A stretch of DNA of 64,000 bases from DATFDN01 sp963762525 (GCA_963762525.1 CAVXKT010000001.1:124001-188000); one strand, 5' to 3'. Counted from the stretch's first letter, positions 19,569 to 29,572 are shown. Numbers and translations: made by a program. Notes: generated by a model from the sequence alone, not told the origin.

Positions 19569-20110
19569 ATGCACCAGCTGCTGATCCTGCGCCATGCCAA
19601 GGCGGCACCGGCCGCGGGGCAGGCGGATCGCGACCGCCTGCTGTCCCCGCCGGGCCGCAGGGCGGCGCTGAGCATGCGGCGGGCGATGGCCGAGCGCGGA
19701 CTGGCCCCCGACCTCGTTCTGGTCTCGACGGCGCGGCGCACGCTGCAGACGCTGGAGGCGCTGGAGCCATGGGATGAGACGCCGCTGATCGAGCCGCTCG
19801 ACGGGCTCTATCTCGCCACCGGCGCGCAGCTCCTGACCACCCTCAACGGCATCGCCGAAACGGTGCGCGGGCGTGCTGCTGATCGGGCACAATCCGGGGC
19901 TTGAGGAGCTGGCCGACCACGCTCGCCGCACCCGGCGGCGATGCCGAGGCGGGGCGCCGACTGGCCGAGGGCCTGCCGACGGCGGCGCTGGTCGAGTTCT
20001 CCGTGCCCGGCCCCTGGTGGCAACTCGGCCCCGCCGGAGCGCGGCTCGTACGCCTGATCCGGCCGCGCGATCTGATTTGCGGAATAGCGCGATGGCTCAA
20101 GATCGTGTGA
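19569..20110 (+). CDS. SixA-like phosphohistidine phosphatase (two frameshifts)
   Basis: The protein starts MHQLLILRHAKAAPAAG at ATG 19569. The RHxK motif carries the catalytic histidine of the histidine phosphatase superfamily, and the second histidine lies in LLIGHNPGLEEL. The size (about 179 residues after correction) and the RHAK variant fit SixA, which dephosphorylates phosphohistidine on histidine-containing phosphotransfer proteins. Two frame changes, near 19870 and 19925, together leave the gene two bases over a multiple of three. It lies next to, and divergent from, the hybrid kinase gene, which is a suggestive but unproven functional link. Confidence 0.75.
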
Positions 20111-20183
20111 CGCCACTCGCGCCCGCAGGCGAATGAGCGCACCTTCCGCCGAGTCGATGGTCGTGAGGTCGGGCGTGGGGAGA

Positions 20184-21341
20184 ATGCGGGCGCGCCGGAC
20201 CGGCGTAATTGCCGCGCTGTTGATGGCGGCGATGCCATGCCGTTGCCGCCCCCGCCCGGACCGGCCGCGCCGCCGCCGCCGGCGGTGCTGGTGACGCCGG
20301 TGCGGGTCGAGAACGTGGCTCCCGTCTACTCGTTCATCGGTCATGTCACGGCGATCCAGTCGGTGCAGGTGGTGGCGCGCGTGACCGCCTTCATCGAAGC
20401 CGAGCCGGCCAAGCAGGGCAGCGACGTCAAGAACGGCGACGTGCTGTTCCAGTTGCAGAAGACGCAGTATCAGGCGGCGGTGCAGGCCGCGCAGGCGTCG
20501 CTCGACAACGCCAATGCGGCGCTGCGGCAAGCGCAACTGGCCTATGACCGCGCGGCGCAGCTTGCCAAGCAGGGCTTCGAGGCGCAGGCCAATCTCGATC
20601 AGGCGACCGCGACGCTGGCGCAGGACAAGGCGAACGTGCTCGGCGCGCAGGCCAATGTCGCGCAGGCGGCGCTGAATCTCAGCTATACCACCATCGTCTC
20701 GCCCATCGACGGCAAGATCGGCGCGATCACCCTCACCAAGGGCAATCTCGTCACCCCGAGCACGCCGCCGCTCGTCACCATCAACCAGCTCGATCCGATC
20801 CGCGTCGTGTTCTCGGTCAGCGACCGGACCCTGGTGGACGTCGAGCAGAAGGCGGGCGTCGGCGCCGACAAGATCGCCGCCGGCCTGACGGTCGGGTTGG
20901 TGCTGCCGGACGGCTCCAAATACAAGCAGACCGGCAAAATCAGCTTCCTCAACAACGAGGTCGATCCGCAGACCGGCACCGTCAGCGTCTATACCGACTT
21001 TCCGAACCCGGACCACTTGCTGTTACCGGGATCGTACGTGAACGCCGATGTCGAGCGAGTCGAAGCCGCAGGAGCGGCCTTTGGTGCCGGTGGCCGCCGT
21101 GCAGACCGAGCAGAACGGCAGCTACGTGCTCGTTGTCGGCGCCGACGGCATGGTGAAGCAGCAGACCGTCAAGCTCGGGCGGCAGATCGCGCAGGACTTC
21201 ATCGTCGATAGCGGGCTTTCCGGCGGCGAGCGGGTGATCGTCGAAGGGGTGCAGAAGGTGCGCCCGGGCGAGAAGGTGAACGCGCAGCCGCATGCCGCAG
21301 CCGGCCGCCAGTGCGTCTCCCGTCGCCACGGCGGGCGGCTG
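20184..21341 (+). CDS. RND efflux periplasmic adaptor (frameshifted)
   Basis: Proposed start is ATG 20184 (MRARRTGVIAALLMAA), a signal-peptide-like N-terminus joined to the mature part near 20232 after a frame change. The mature sequence has the lipoyl-like halves (GHVTAIQSVQVVARVTAFIE and LNLSYTTIVSPIDGKIG), a long alpha hairpin rich in Q and A, and the beta-barrel segment, as in AcrA/MexE-type membrane-fusion proteins. Further frame changes occur near 21055 and possibly 21290. It precedes the RND pump gene by one base or overlaps it, forming an efflux operon. No outer-membrane channel gene follows. Confidence 0.8.
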
Positions 21342-21342
21342 A

Positions 21343-24300
21343 ATGTTCTCCGGTTTCTTCATCCGCCGGCCGATCTTCGCGATCGTCATCTCGGTGGTGA
21401 TAACGCTGGCCGGACTGCTCGCGCTGTCGGCGATCCCGATCTCGCAATATCCGAACATCACGCCGCCGCAGGTGACGGTATCCGTCTCCTATCCCGGCGC
21501 CAGCGCCGAGACCGTCGCCAAGGTCGTCGGCCAGCCGATCGAGGAGCAGGTCAACGGCGTGCCGGACATGCTCTACATGCAGAGCACGAGTTCAAGCTCC
21601 GGCACCTACAGCTTGCAGGTCACGTTCGCGATCGGCACCGATCCCAACATCGACCAGGTGAACGTGCAGAACCGGGTGCAGCTCGCCGAGGCCCTGCTGC
21701 CCACCGAGGTGCAGCAGGAGGGGATCACCGTCCGCGCGGCGTCGAGCAACTTCGTGCTCGCCGTCAATCTCTATTCGAAGAACAACAAATACGACCAGGT
21801 CTTCATCTCCAACTACGCCTACATGCACCTCCAGCAGCAGATCGCGCGCACCAGCGGGGTCGGCAACACGCAGATCTTCGGCCAGCGCCAATACGCCATG
21901 CGCATCTGGCTCAACCCGGTGCGGATGACGGCGCTCGGCATCACCGCCACCGACGTCATCAACGCCATCCAGGCGCAGAACATCCAGGCCGCGGCCGGGC
22001 AGATCGGTCAGCCGCCGATAGCCGAGCAGCCAGCAGCAGCAAATCACGGTGCTCGCCCCCGGCCGGCTGAGCACGCCGCAGCAATTCGGCGACATCATCA
22101 TCCGCACCAATCCCAACGGCGGCGTGGTGCGGGTGCGCGACATCGGCGATGTCGAGCTGGCGGCGCAGCAATACACCTCCTCCTCGGCGCTGGACGGCAG
22201 TCCCTCGGCGACGCTCGCGATCTATCAGGCGCCGAATGCCAACGCGCTGGCGGTCGCGGGCTCGATCGAGAAGCAGATGCAGGCGTTGTCGAAGCAGTTC
22301 CCGGCGGGGCTGCTCCTACGCGATCGTCTACAACGCCACCAACTTCGTGCGCGCCAATATCGACGAGATCCTGCGCACGCTGGCGATCACGCTGGCGCTG
22401 GTGGTGGCGGTGGTATTCGTGTTCCTGCAGGACTGGCGGGCGACGCTGATCCCGACCATCGCCATCCCGGTGTCGCTGATCGGCGTGTTCGCGGTTCTCT
22501 ACGTGCTCGGCTACTCCGCCAACACCGTCGATCTGTTCGCCATCGTGCTGGCGATCACGCTGGTGGTGGACGACGCCATCGTGGTGGTGGAGAACGTCAC
22601 CCGCACCCTGGAGCGAGCAACCGAAGCTGCCGTTGGCGGAGGCCACCGAGCGGGCGATGGCGGAGATCACCGGGCCGGTGGTCGCGACCACCCTGGTGCT
22701 GGTGGCGGTGTTCGCTCCGGTGGGCTTCGTCGCCGGCGTCACCGGCGCGCTGTATCGGCAATTCGCGGTTACCATCTCGGTCTCCGTCGTCATCTCGGCG
22801 ATCAACGCGCTGACCCTCAGCCCGGCGTTGTGCGCGTTGTTTCTGCGGCCGCCGCGGCCGGCGCGGTTCATCGGCTTCCGCTGGTTCAACCGCGGCTTCG
22901 AGCTGGCCCGCGACGGCTATGGGCGGACCGTGCGGGTGATGTCGCGACGGCTGCTGCTGAGCGGGCTCGGCATCGTGGCCGCGTTCGTCGTCAGCTGGTT
23001 CGTATTCCAGCAGACGCCGACGGCGTTCCTGCCGAACGAGGACCAGGGCTATTTCTTCGTCAACGTGCAGTTGCCGAACGGCGCCTCGCTCGAGCCGCAC
23101 GCAGAGGCGTCATCAGGCAAGTGAGCGGGATGCTGCACAAGACCCCGGGGGTGGCGCACGCGATCGAGCTGTCGGGCTTCAGTCTGGTCTCGGGCGCTCA
23201 GGACGCCAGCGCCGGTTCGGTGATCGCGATCATGGAGCCGTGGGACCAGCGCAACGCCAAGGAGGCGATCCCGGCGGTGATCGCGCGCTGAGCCGCGCTT
23301 CGCCGCCATTCCCGCGGCCAATATCTTCAGCTTCAATCCGCCCTCGATCCCCGGCATCAGCACCACCGGCGGCATCAATTTCGTGCTGGAGGCGCGCGGC
23401 GGCCAGTCCTATCAGCAGCTCGCGGCGGCGGCGCGCGGCCTGATCTTCGCCGCCAACCAGAGTCCGCGAACTCAGCGCCGTGTTCACGAGCTTCTCGGCC
23501 AGCGTGCCGCAGCTGCTGGCGACGGTGGACACCACCAAGGCGGCGCTGCTGGGGGTGACGCCGGCGGCGATCTATCAGACGCTGCAGGCCAATCTCGGCG
23601 GCCAATTCGTCAACGACTTCAATTACCAGAACTTCGTCTTCCAGGTGGTGGTGCAGGACCAGCCGCAGTTTCGCGGCAAGGTCAGCGACATCGACCAGCT
23701 CTACGTGCGCAGCGCCGCCGGCGCGATGGTGCCGCTGAGCGGACTGGTGACGGTCTCCACCATCGCAGGGCGCCGACGCGCTCAACACCTACAACATGTA
23801 TCCGGCGGTGCTGATCAACGGCTCGGCCGCGCCCGGCGCCAGCTCCGGCCAGGCGATCGCGGCGATGGAGCAGGTCGCGGCCAAGCACCTCCCGCAGGGC
23901 TTCGGCTACGACTGGACGGCGATGTCCTATCAGGAGCTGCAATCGGCCGGGCAGGAAACCTCGGCCTTCATCTTCGCCGTCGTGTTCTCGTATCTGTTCC
24001 TGGCCGCGCTCTACGAGAGCTGGACGCTGCCGCTGTCGGTGCTGCTGCCGGTCGTATTCGCACTGCTCGGCGGGCTGATCGCGCTCCTGGCTGCGCAGCC
24101 ATGGCGCTCGACGTCTATGGTCAGATCGGGCTGGTGCTGCTGATCGGACTGGCGGCGAAGAACGCCATTCTGATCGTGGAGTTCGCCAAGGACCGCTTCG
24201 AGCGGGGCGACATCGCCGTGCGCGAGGCCGCCGAAGAGGGTGCGCGCACCCGCTACCGGCCGGTGATGATGACCGCGCTGGCGTTCATCTTCGGCGTGAT

Positions 24301-24493
24301 CCCGCTGGTGATCGCCACCGGCGCCGGCGCCGGTGCGCGGCAGTCGATCGGCACCACGGTGTTCGGCGGCATGGTACTGGCGAGCTTCATCGGCACGCTG
24401 TTCGTCCCCGCACTGTTCGCCGCGTTCGAGGTGTTGAGCGCGCGCACGAGTTGGTTGTTGCGGCGCCGCCGGAAGAAGGTGGCGGCGGAGTAG
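21343..24493 (+). CDS. RND multidrug efflux pump, HAE1 family (about eight frameshifts)
   Basis: ATG 21343 starts MFSGFFIRRPIFAIVISVV, typical of AcrB/MexF-type pumps. Landmarks across the frames are ISQYPNITPPQVTVS, the first-porter domain, the proton-relay helix with LAITLVVDDAIVVVENV (two adjacent aspartates), FLPNEDQGYFFVNVQLP, and the C-terminal helices with LLIGLAAKNAILIVEFAK. Frame changes fall near 22030, 22312, 22615, 23105, 23285, 23465, 23765 and 24100. The full length, about 1,050 codons, equals the family norm, so nothing large is missing. Six of the eight changes fit one extra base. It is likely functional in the cell. Confidence 0.8.
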
Positions 24494-24563
24494 AGATTTG
24501 TGAGGGGCGAAGTGGCTATAGGCTCAAACCGAAATAACAGCCGCAAGCAATAACAGCCGCAAG

Positions 24564-25145
24564 CTATGTGGTCCGGCCAACGTCCCAGATCGTCGCTTCC
24601 GTCCAGCCCAGTTCCCGGAACTCGTCCGACCGCAGCCCCGCTTCCCCGGCCGGGAAGAACTCGTCCAATTGCGGCGGCTTCACGCCGGTGCCGCTCAGCA
24701 TCGCGTGCGCCTGCCCGCGATGATGGATCTGATGCTGGAACAGATGCAGCAACAGCCGATCCATCCGCTCATGCTGCACGCGGTGTCCCCGATGCACGGC
24801 GACGACCCGGTTCAGCCCGGCGGCATCGAGCCCTTCCACCACCGCGATGAGCCGCTGGTCCACGGCCGCTTGTGCTTCTTGCAGCAAAGCCACGGTCGCG
24901 CGCGGCTCCCGCTCGGCCCACGCCGCCGGGCCCAGCGTGCCGCCTTCCATGGCGTCGATGTAGAACCAGTCGACAATGAGGATGTGGTTGAGCGTGGCGC
25001 GCAGGCTGGGGAAAAAACCGGTGCGCTCCTGCACGAACTCGCCTTGCGAAAGCCCGGCGCAGGCGGCGAGCAGGCGGTGGTTGGCCCAGGCGTTGTTGTA
25101 GGCCATGACGCGATACGGGAGCGCTGCGTGCATGGGCTCGAGCAT
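24564..25145 (-). CDS. DinB-family metal-dependent protein
   Basis: This 193-residue protein (MLEPMHAALPYRVMAYNN...) has the four-helix DinB/YfiT layout and its three-histidine metal site: one histidine in LNHILIVDWFY near residue 53 and two in LFQHQIHHRGQAHAML near residues 135-145. Family members include thiol-dependent transferases and many of unknown role. The protein is cytosolic. A second ATG five codons later is also possible. It lies just downstream of the MFS gene on the same strand. Confidence 0.8.
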   Translation of the reverse strand: MLEPMHAALPYRVMAYNNAWANHRLLAACAGLSQGEFVQERTGFFPSLRATLNHILIVDWFYIDAMEGGTLGPAAWAEREPRATVALLQEAQAAVDQRLIAVVEGLDAAGLNRVVAVHRGHRVQHERMDRLLLHLFQHQIHHRGQAHAMLSGTGVKPPQLDEFFPAGEAGLRSDEFRELGWTEATIWDVGRTT

Positions 25146-25204
25146 AGCACCGCCGGCGTGCGCCGCCAGCTAATCCCCTTGAAGGCGACTGATACGTAGA
25201 GCCG

Positions 25205-26354
25205 CTACGGCGCGCCGGGGTGGTGGATACGCGCACCCGCAGCAGCACCGGGACGGCGAGCAGTTGCAGTGCCAACGAAGCGATCACCACGTCGCGGACA
25301 CTCACGTCATACAGAAAGCCCAGCAGCAGGCTGCCGGCGAACCAGGCGACGCCGCGCACGGTGTCGAAGGTGCCGTAGCCGATGGCGCGCCGATCCTGCC
25401 GCACCAGATGCCCGACCGCCGCTTTCAGCACCGAATCCTGCGCCCCCATGCCGATGCCCCACAGGACGGTGCCGCCGAGCGCGGCCCAGAACCCGCCCAG
25501 AAACACCAACGGCGCGGCGACCGCGGCAAGGACGGTGGACAAGGCGACGACCACGATGCCGAGCCGATCGAACAGCCATCCCAGACCGAGCGCCGTCGCC
25601 CCCGCCGCACCCATCGCGACGGCGTAGAAGACCGCAATCCAGGGCGCCGCGATCACGCCGGATTTGCCGAAGTGGAACGCGATCAGGGCGAAGTCGGCGT
25701 AGCCGGCGCCGATCAGCGCCCCCGCCAGACTGTAGAACCAGAAGCCGCGCGCGAAGCCCTTGGTGGAGACGGTGCGCGCCAGTCGCTCCAGCTCGCGCGG
25801 ATGCGGATACTGGCGGCGGGCGAACAGCAGCAGGCAGATGCGAGATCAAAGCGGGCAGCAGCAGCACCGCGAAGCCCAGACGGTAGCCGCCGCCGAGCCA
25901 GAGAATGAGCGCGATCACCAGCGGGCCGATCATCGCCCCGGTCTGATCGAGCAATTCGTGCAGCCCGAAGCCCCAGCCCAATCCGGTGCGGCTGGCCGCG
26001 TGCGACAGCATGGCGTCGCGCAGCGGCGAACGGATCGCGCGCCCCATACGCTCGCCGATCATCAGCCCCACCGCGGTCGGGTAGCCGCGCGTCAACGCCA
26101 GCGCGGGTACGCAGAACAGATTGACGAGGTATCCGGCAATCGTCGCCGCCCCAGTAGCGCCCGGTGCGGTCGCCGAACCAGCCGGAGAACAGTCGCAAGG
26201 CGTAGCCCACGAACTCGCCGAACCCGGCCGCGAAGCCGACCACGGCGCCGGATGCGCCCAGCTCGGCGAGGTAGGGCCCGGTGATGCTGCGGGCGCTTTC
26301 GTAGGTCATGTCGGCGAACAGGCTGACGATGCCGAGCAGCACCAGGAACGCCAC
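25205..26354 (-). CDS. MFS transporter (at least two frameshifts; ends uncertain)
   Basis: The N-terminal part (VAFLVLLGIVSLFADMTYES) and the next helices, including FSGWFGDRTGRYWG, are typical of drug/metabolite MFS carriers. The middle (VGLMIGERMGRAIRSPLRDA) and C-terminal helices (FDTVRGVAWFAGSLLLGFL) continue in other frames after changes near 26145 and 25820. The start is uncertain. GTG 26354 is the nearest in-frame codon before the first helix and lacks a clear ribosome-binding site. The most likely stop, at 25205, again needs a small frame change. Substrate is unknown. It follows crcB on the same strand by 59 bases. Confidence 0.65.
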
Positions 26355-26413
26355 CGCGCGGCGCCGCGCGAGGCCGGCCCGGCCTTCGGAAACGTCGCGG
26401 TCCGTTCCGGCGC

Positions 26414-26836
26414 TTACGACGCCAACTCCTCGGGCGGGTTCTCGGCGATCTGCCGCACCCCGCCGAAATGCGATCCGACGGCGTAGCCCGCGGCGACGGC
26501 GGCAAGGCAGAGCAGCACCGAGAATGCGACGTTGAGGAACGCCCGCCACGGCGCGCCGAGGCGGAGCAGATCCAGCGTTTGCAGGCTGAACGAGGAGAAC
26601 GTCGTGAAACCGCCGCAGACGCCGATCATGAAGAATACCCGCGCCGGCTCGGGCGCCGGATAGCGACCGCCTTCGATCGTGAGCGAGCCGAACAGGCCGA
26701 TCGCGAACGAGCCGGCGACGTTAATCAGGATGGTGCCCCAGGGCAGGCTCCGACTGATCGGCAGCGCCCAGATGGCGATCCAGTAACGGGCGACGCTGCC
26801 GAGGGCTCCCCCCACCGCCACCCACAGGGTGGCCAT
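26414..26836 (-). CDS. crcB: fluoride ion channel CrcB/Fluc
   Basis: The 140-residue protein has four membrane helices and all Fluc hallmarks: GGALGSVARYW near the N-terminus, the conserved asparagine in LINVAGSFAIG, and the central GGFTTFSSFSLQT. It exports fluoride as an antiparallel dimer in the inner membrane. I chose ATG 26836; a GTG one codon earlier is equally possible. I looked for a fluoride riboswitch in the leader and did not find a convincing one. The C-terminus carries a short acidic tail. Confidence 0.92.
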   Translation of the reverse strand: MATLWVAVGGALGSVARYWIAIWALPISRSLPWGTILINVAGSFAIGLFGSLTIEGGRYPAPEPARVFFMIGVCGGFTTFSSFSLQTLDLLRLGAPWRAFLNVAFSVLLCLAAVAAGYAVGSHFGGVRQIAENPPEELAS

Positions 26837-26980
26837 CACGAACCGGGCTCCAAGTCGTCCTCCATCAACGGCCGCCGTCCGCCATCATGGCCCGAAGGGC
26901 GGCGACGGCGAAGTCGATTCCGGGATGACCGGCCGGGCGGTCATTTGCGTACGCGATCCGGGCGTCGGGAGGGCTGTTGC

Positions 26981-27086
26981 GCACGCGGTCCGGGGGGTCG
27001 GAGGCCGATTGCGTACGCGGTTCGGGGCACCGTTCGGGCCGTTGCGGTACGCGGTCCGGGGTGTCGGAGGCCGATTGTGTACGCGG
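26981..27086. repeat. imperfect direct repeats with GTACGCGG cores in non-coding DNA
   Basis: Two copies of about 38 bases, at 26981-27020 and 27047-27086, share GTCGGAGGCCGATTG and flanking ACGCGGTCCGGGG with only a few differences and are 67 bases apart. Related GTACGCG cores occur at about 26949, 27012 and 27126. They fill most of the roughly 300-base stretch 26837-27137 between crcB and the small minus-strand gene, where I see no coding gene. Function is unknown. Confidence 0.6.
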
Positions 27087-27137
27087 TGGCGAGTGGCCTG
27101 CACCCGCGGATGAGACACGGAAACCGCGTACGCCCGG

Positions 27138-27296
27138 TCAACCGGGCGGCTTGTCCTCGACGTTCTCGGCCCCCTTCCGGGTTCCGCCGAAGCGGTCGGG
27201 GCCGCCCTTCTCCGGGGTGCCCGGCTTCGGATGATTGCCGGTATCCTGCTGGTCGCCGGTCTTCCGCACGTCCGGCGCGACGGGTTCTCGGGCCAT
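27138..27296 (-). CDS. small, charged, Gly/Pro-rich protein, 52 aa
   Basis: ATG 27296 has GGAGA 7 bases upstream. The product (MAREPVAPDVRKTGDQQD...) is hydrophilic, rich in Lys, Asp, Gly and Pro, and predicted to be disordered, with no cysteine, membrane helix or signal peptide. I recognise no family. Its neighbours across the divergent spacer carry stress-type promoters, and small disordered proteins of this kind are often induced in stationary phase. That link is inference. Confidence 0.5.
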   Translation of the reverse strand: MAREPVAPDVRKTGDQQDTGNHPKPGTPEKGGPDRFGGTRKGAENVEDKPPG

Positions 27297-27319
27297 GGCG
27301 ATTCTCCGCTGTCCGGGAA

Positions 27320-27345
27320 GGCAACGCCGGACGCCCGGCGCCGTT
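27320..27345 (+). promoter_or_regulatory. EcfG-like promoter pair upstream of the DUF3775-like gene
   Basis: GGCAAC followed after 16 bases by CGTTTGCG lies 20 bases before the start codon. It resembles the alphaproteobacterial general-stress consensus GGAAC-N16/17-CGTT with one inserted or changed base. The same pair with the same spacing recurs at 27948. The short distance to the ATG implies a very short leader. Confidence 0.4.
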
Positions 27346-27364
27346 TGCGGCACGGAGGACGATC

Positions 27365-27766
27365 ATGCTCACTTACACCACCGTCGAGGACGTGCGGGCG
27401 CTGATCGCCCTCAGCGAGGCTGCGGCGGCACGCGCCGACCGGTTGGTCGATCGCGTGTCCGGAACCGACCTCCAGGCTTCCGCCGAGGCGCCGGAATTGG
27501 ACGGGCTGGCGCCGCTCGGGGCCACCACGATGGCGGCGCCGTTGCAGGCGCTGGAAACCCGACTCGCCGGGCTGAGCCCGGAAGCACGGCGCGAGTTGCG
27601 GGCGATTGGCCTGGTCGGGGCCGGCGAGTTCGCCGCGCGGCAGTGGGACGAGGCGCTGCTCGCCGCCGAGAGCCGCCAGACCGAGAGCGAGGCCGGTGCC
27701 ATGGCCGAGAATGCCGACCTGGCGCCGCAACTGGCGAAAGGACTTTATCTGCTGAAGCTGGCGTAA
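27365..27766 (+). CDS. DUF3775-like protein
   Basis: ATG 27365 has GGAGG 6 bases upstream and encodes 133 residues. The C-terminal half (LSPEARRELRAIGLVGAGEF, then RQWDEALLAAES, ending LAKGLYLLKLA) resembles DUF3775 proteins, small soluble proteins of unknown function found in alphaproteobacteria. It is mainly helical and acidic, with no cysteine. The next small gene starts 10 bases after its stop, so they form one unit. Confidence 0.6.
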   Translation: MLTYTTVEDVRALIALSEAAAARADRLVDRVSGTDLQASAEAPELDGLAPLGATTMAAPLQALETRLAGLSPEARRELRAIGLVGAGEFAARQWDEALLAAESRQTESEAGAMAENADLAPQLAKGLYLLKLA

Positions 27767-27776
27767 GGAGCGCGAG

Positions 27777-27944
27777 ATGAGCAAATACGAGCCTCCGACA
27801 CCGGCGCGCGATCCGGGAGATGCGGTTCCGCCCGGCGTGGCCCCGGTCCGCCCGGTGCCGCTTTCGGAACATGATCGGGCGGTCCTGGAGAAATTGCGCC
27901 AGCAGCCGGGCGAGGAACCGAAGCCCGGCAACACGGATCGATGA
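27777..27944 (+). CDS. small Pro-rich hypothetical protein, 55 aa
   Basis: ATG 27777 follows AAGGAG at 7 bases. The product (MSKYEPPTPARDPGDAVPPG...) is a proline-rich disordered N-terminal half followed by a short helix (HDRAVLEKLRQQPGEE). No family is recognised. It lies 10 bases after the DUF3775-like gene and probably depends on the same promoter. Confidence 0.55.
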   Translation: MSKYEPPTPARDPGDAVPPGVAPVRPVPLSEHDRAVLEKLRQQPGEEPKPGNTDR

Positions 27945-27947
27945 GCC

Positions 27948-27973
27948 GGCAACTTTTCCCGGATTTCCGCGTT
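27948..27973 (+). promoter_or_regulatory. EcfG-like promoter pair upstream of the CsbD-like gene
   Basis: GGCAAC-N16-CGTTTGCG, identical in both elements and spacing to the pair at 27320, lies 37 bases before the CsbD-like start codon. Small CsbD-type stress proteins are common members of general stress regulons, which supports the assignment. The changed base relative to GGAAC keeps this a candidate. Confidence 0.45.
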
Positions 27974-28010
27974 TGCGTAACGTGTCGAATTATCAACCAA
28001 GGAGCACGCA

Positions 28011-28241
28011 ATGAGTGACAAGGTGCAGGGCATGGCCCGCGACATGGCCGGCCGGGCGCAGAGCGCCTTCGGCAGCGCCGTCGGGGATGCGCAGACGCAG
28101 GCCAAAGGCATGTACAACCAGTATTCCGGTCAGGCACAGGAGCAACTCGGCCGGTTGACCGACGTGATCAAGGACCAGCCGCTGACGGCCGCGATCATCG
28201 CCCTCGGCATCGGTTACATCCTCGGCCGCCTGACCGCCTGA
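28011..28241 (+). CDS. CsbD-like small stress protein with C-terminal membrane helix
   Basis: ATG 28011 follows AAGGAG. The 76-residue product starts MSDKVQGMARDMAGRAQSAF, a helical CsbD-type repeat with regular K/Q/G spacing. It ends in a hydrophobic glycine-containing helix (LTAAIIALGIGYILGRL), so it is probably attached to the inner membrane. CsbD-like proteins are abundant general-stress proteins without a known biochemical activity. The upstream EcfG-like element fits that role. The gene is monocistronic and converges on the GH5 gene. Confidence 0.75.
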   Translation: MSDKVQGMARDMAGRAQSAFGSAVGDAQTQAKGMYNQYSGQAQEQLGRLTDVIKDQPLTAAIIALGIGYILGRLTA

Positions 28242-28308
28242 ACGCGACATGCGCCCGGATCATGGCCGGGTCCGATTAAATGCGTTGTCGCGAATCGGCC
28301 GCGGGTGA

Positions 28309-29559
28309 CTATTTGTTTCGACGATTGGTTTCGGCTTTGGCCGATACCAGTCGGGCCGGCCCGGTTGGGCCGGGCGGGGCCCTCGGGTCCCGTATCTCCC
28401 GGACGTGAAGCCTCCCTGTTGACTTATCCGCTGCTCCCGTCTGGGGCAGCGGACCTTTCCGGGCGCCGGTCGGTGCGCCAGGCAACCCGAGGGCAACCAA
28501 CAGCGCCGGGTCGAGAATCGGATGCCGCCCGGGCGGATGCGGCAGATCGAACCCCATCACGTCGTCATAACCCCATAGCGCCCAGCCGATGCCTTGTTCC
28601 TCGCAGGCACGCCGCACGGCTTCGATCCAGGCCAGCCGAGCGGGCTCGTTAAGCCGCGCGCTGGCGCCGAACTCGCCGGCAATCACGACGACATGGTGGT
28701 CCCCGCACGGCCGCCTGCCCGGGCGATGCGGCTGCTGATCGGCCCGGCCATTCCAATGCATCGCGCAGACGAAGCCGATCAGGGCCTTGGTCTCCTGGTC
28801 GGAAGCGGCGGCCGTGCGCGCGCAATCGGCGGCATCCTTAACGGGGAACGGCAGCCGCGCCAGCGCAGCGCGATCGAGGCCCGACCGATAGGCGGCGAGC
28901 GAGGTCAGCTCGGTCGGGTCGTAGAAGTGAAAATCGTAGGCGACATTCGCATCCGCCGTCGGGGGCAGCGCCGCGAGGCCGCCGATGCTGCTCCAGTCCG
29001 CCCCGGTCAGGATGACCGTGCTGCTCGGTAATGCGGCGCGGATGACGCCGAGAGCGCGCGCCTGCAAGGCCGCCCACGAATCTGCGGCGCCGGCAAAGAC
29101 CGGCTCGTTCACGATTTCGGGGAATACAAGGTCAGGGTCGAGGCGGCGAAGGGCGGGCGCCAGACGGCGCCATGTATCCAGCAGCTCGTCGCGGTCGGCC
29201 GCCCTTTCCTCAAGCTTCCAGACCGAAGAGGCGGGCACCGGCACCACCGCCAGCCCGGCCGATTGCAGGCGCCGGAGTTGCGAGACGATCAGGCCACGCC
29301 CCGCTGCGGTGGTGGCGAAGGCGGGGTCGAAAGGGACGCGGACGAAGGTGAAACCCGAACGGCGAAGGTCCGCCATCGCCGCGTCGGAGAGATAGGCCCC
29401 GATTGAGGCCGCATCGGCGCGCGCCGGAAAGCGCAGCCAGTTGGTGATGTTGACGCCGCGCGCGAGCGCCGCCGCCCGTTCCGGGGCGGGCGCGGCAAAG
29501 GTTGGCGCGGCAAAGGCGGGCGCGGCGGCGAGCAGCGCCAGGAGCGCGAGCCATCGCAT
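28309..29559 (-). CDS. secreted glycoside hydrolase family 5-like (cellulase-type)
   Basis: A signal peptide (MRWLALLALLAAAPAFA) is followed by a GH5 barrel: RGVNITNWLRFP, FVRVPFDPAF, the acid/base glutamate E152 in FPEIVNEP, and the nucleophile E296 in VVIAGEFGA. Substrate is probably a beta-1,4-glucan or an exopolysaccharide. Residues about 273-290 (Arg/Pro/His-rich) and the last 55 residues, which are basic and low-complexity, look like out-of-frame translation. One or two uncorrected indels are likely and the true stop may be near 28470. It lies 13 bases after the GT2 gene on the same strand, suggesting polysaccharide processing. Confidence 0.7.
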   Translation of the reverse strand: MRWLALLALLAAAPAFAAPTFAAPAPERAAALARGVNITNWLRFPARADAASIGAYLSDAAMADLRRSGFTFVRVPFDPAFATTAAGRGLIVSQLRRLQSAGLAVVPVPASSVWKLEERAADRDELLDTWRRLAPALRRLDPDLVFPEIVNEPVFAGAADSWAALQARALGVIRAALPSSTVILTGADWSSIGGLAALPPTADANVAYDFHFYDPTELTSLAAYRSGLDRAALARLPFPVKDAADCARTAAASDQETKALIGFVCAMHWNGRADQQPHRPGRRPCGDHHVVVIAGEFGASARLNEPARLAWIEAVRRACEEQGIGWALWGYDDVMGFDLPHPPGRHPILDPALLVALGLPGAPTGARKGPLPQTGAADKSTGRLHVREIRDPRAPPGPTGPARLVSAKAETNRRNK

Positions 29560-29572
29560 TCCGGCGGGCGCC

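Noticed and set aside
26837..27137. Possible fluoride riboswitch in the crcB leader
   Set aside because: A GATGG word is present, but the pseudoknot-forming conserved segments of the fluoride aptamer could not be found in order.
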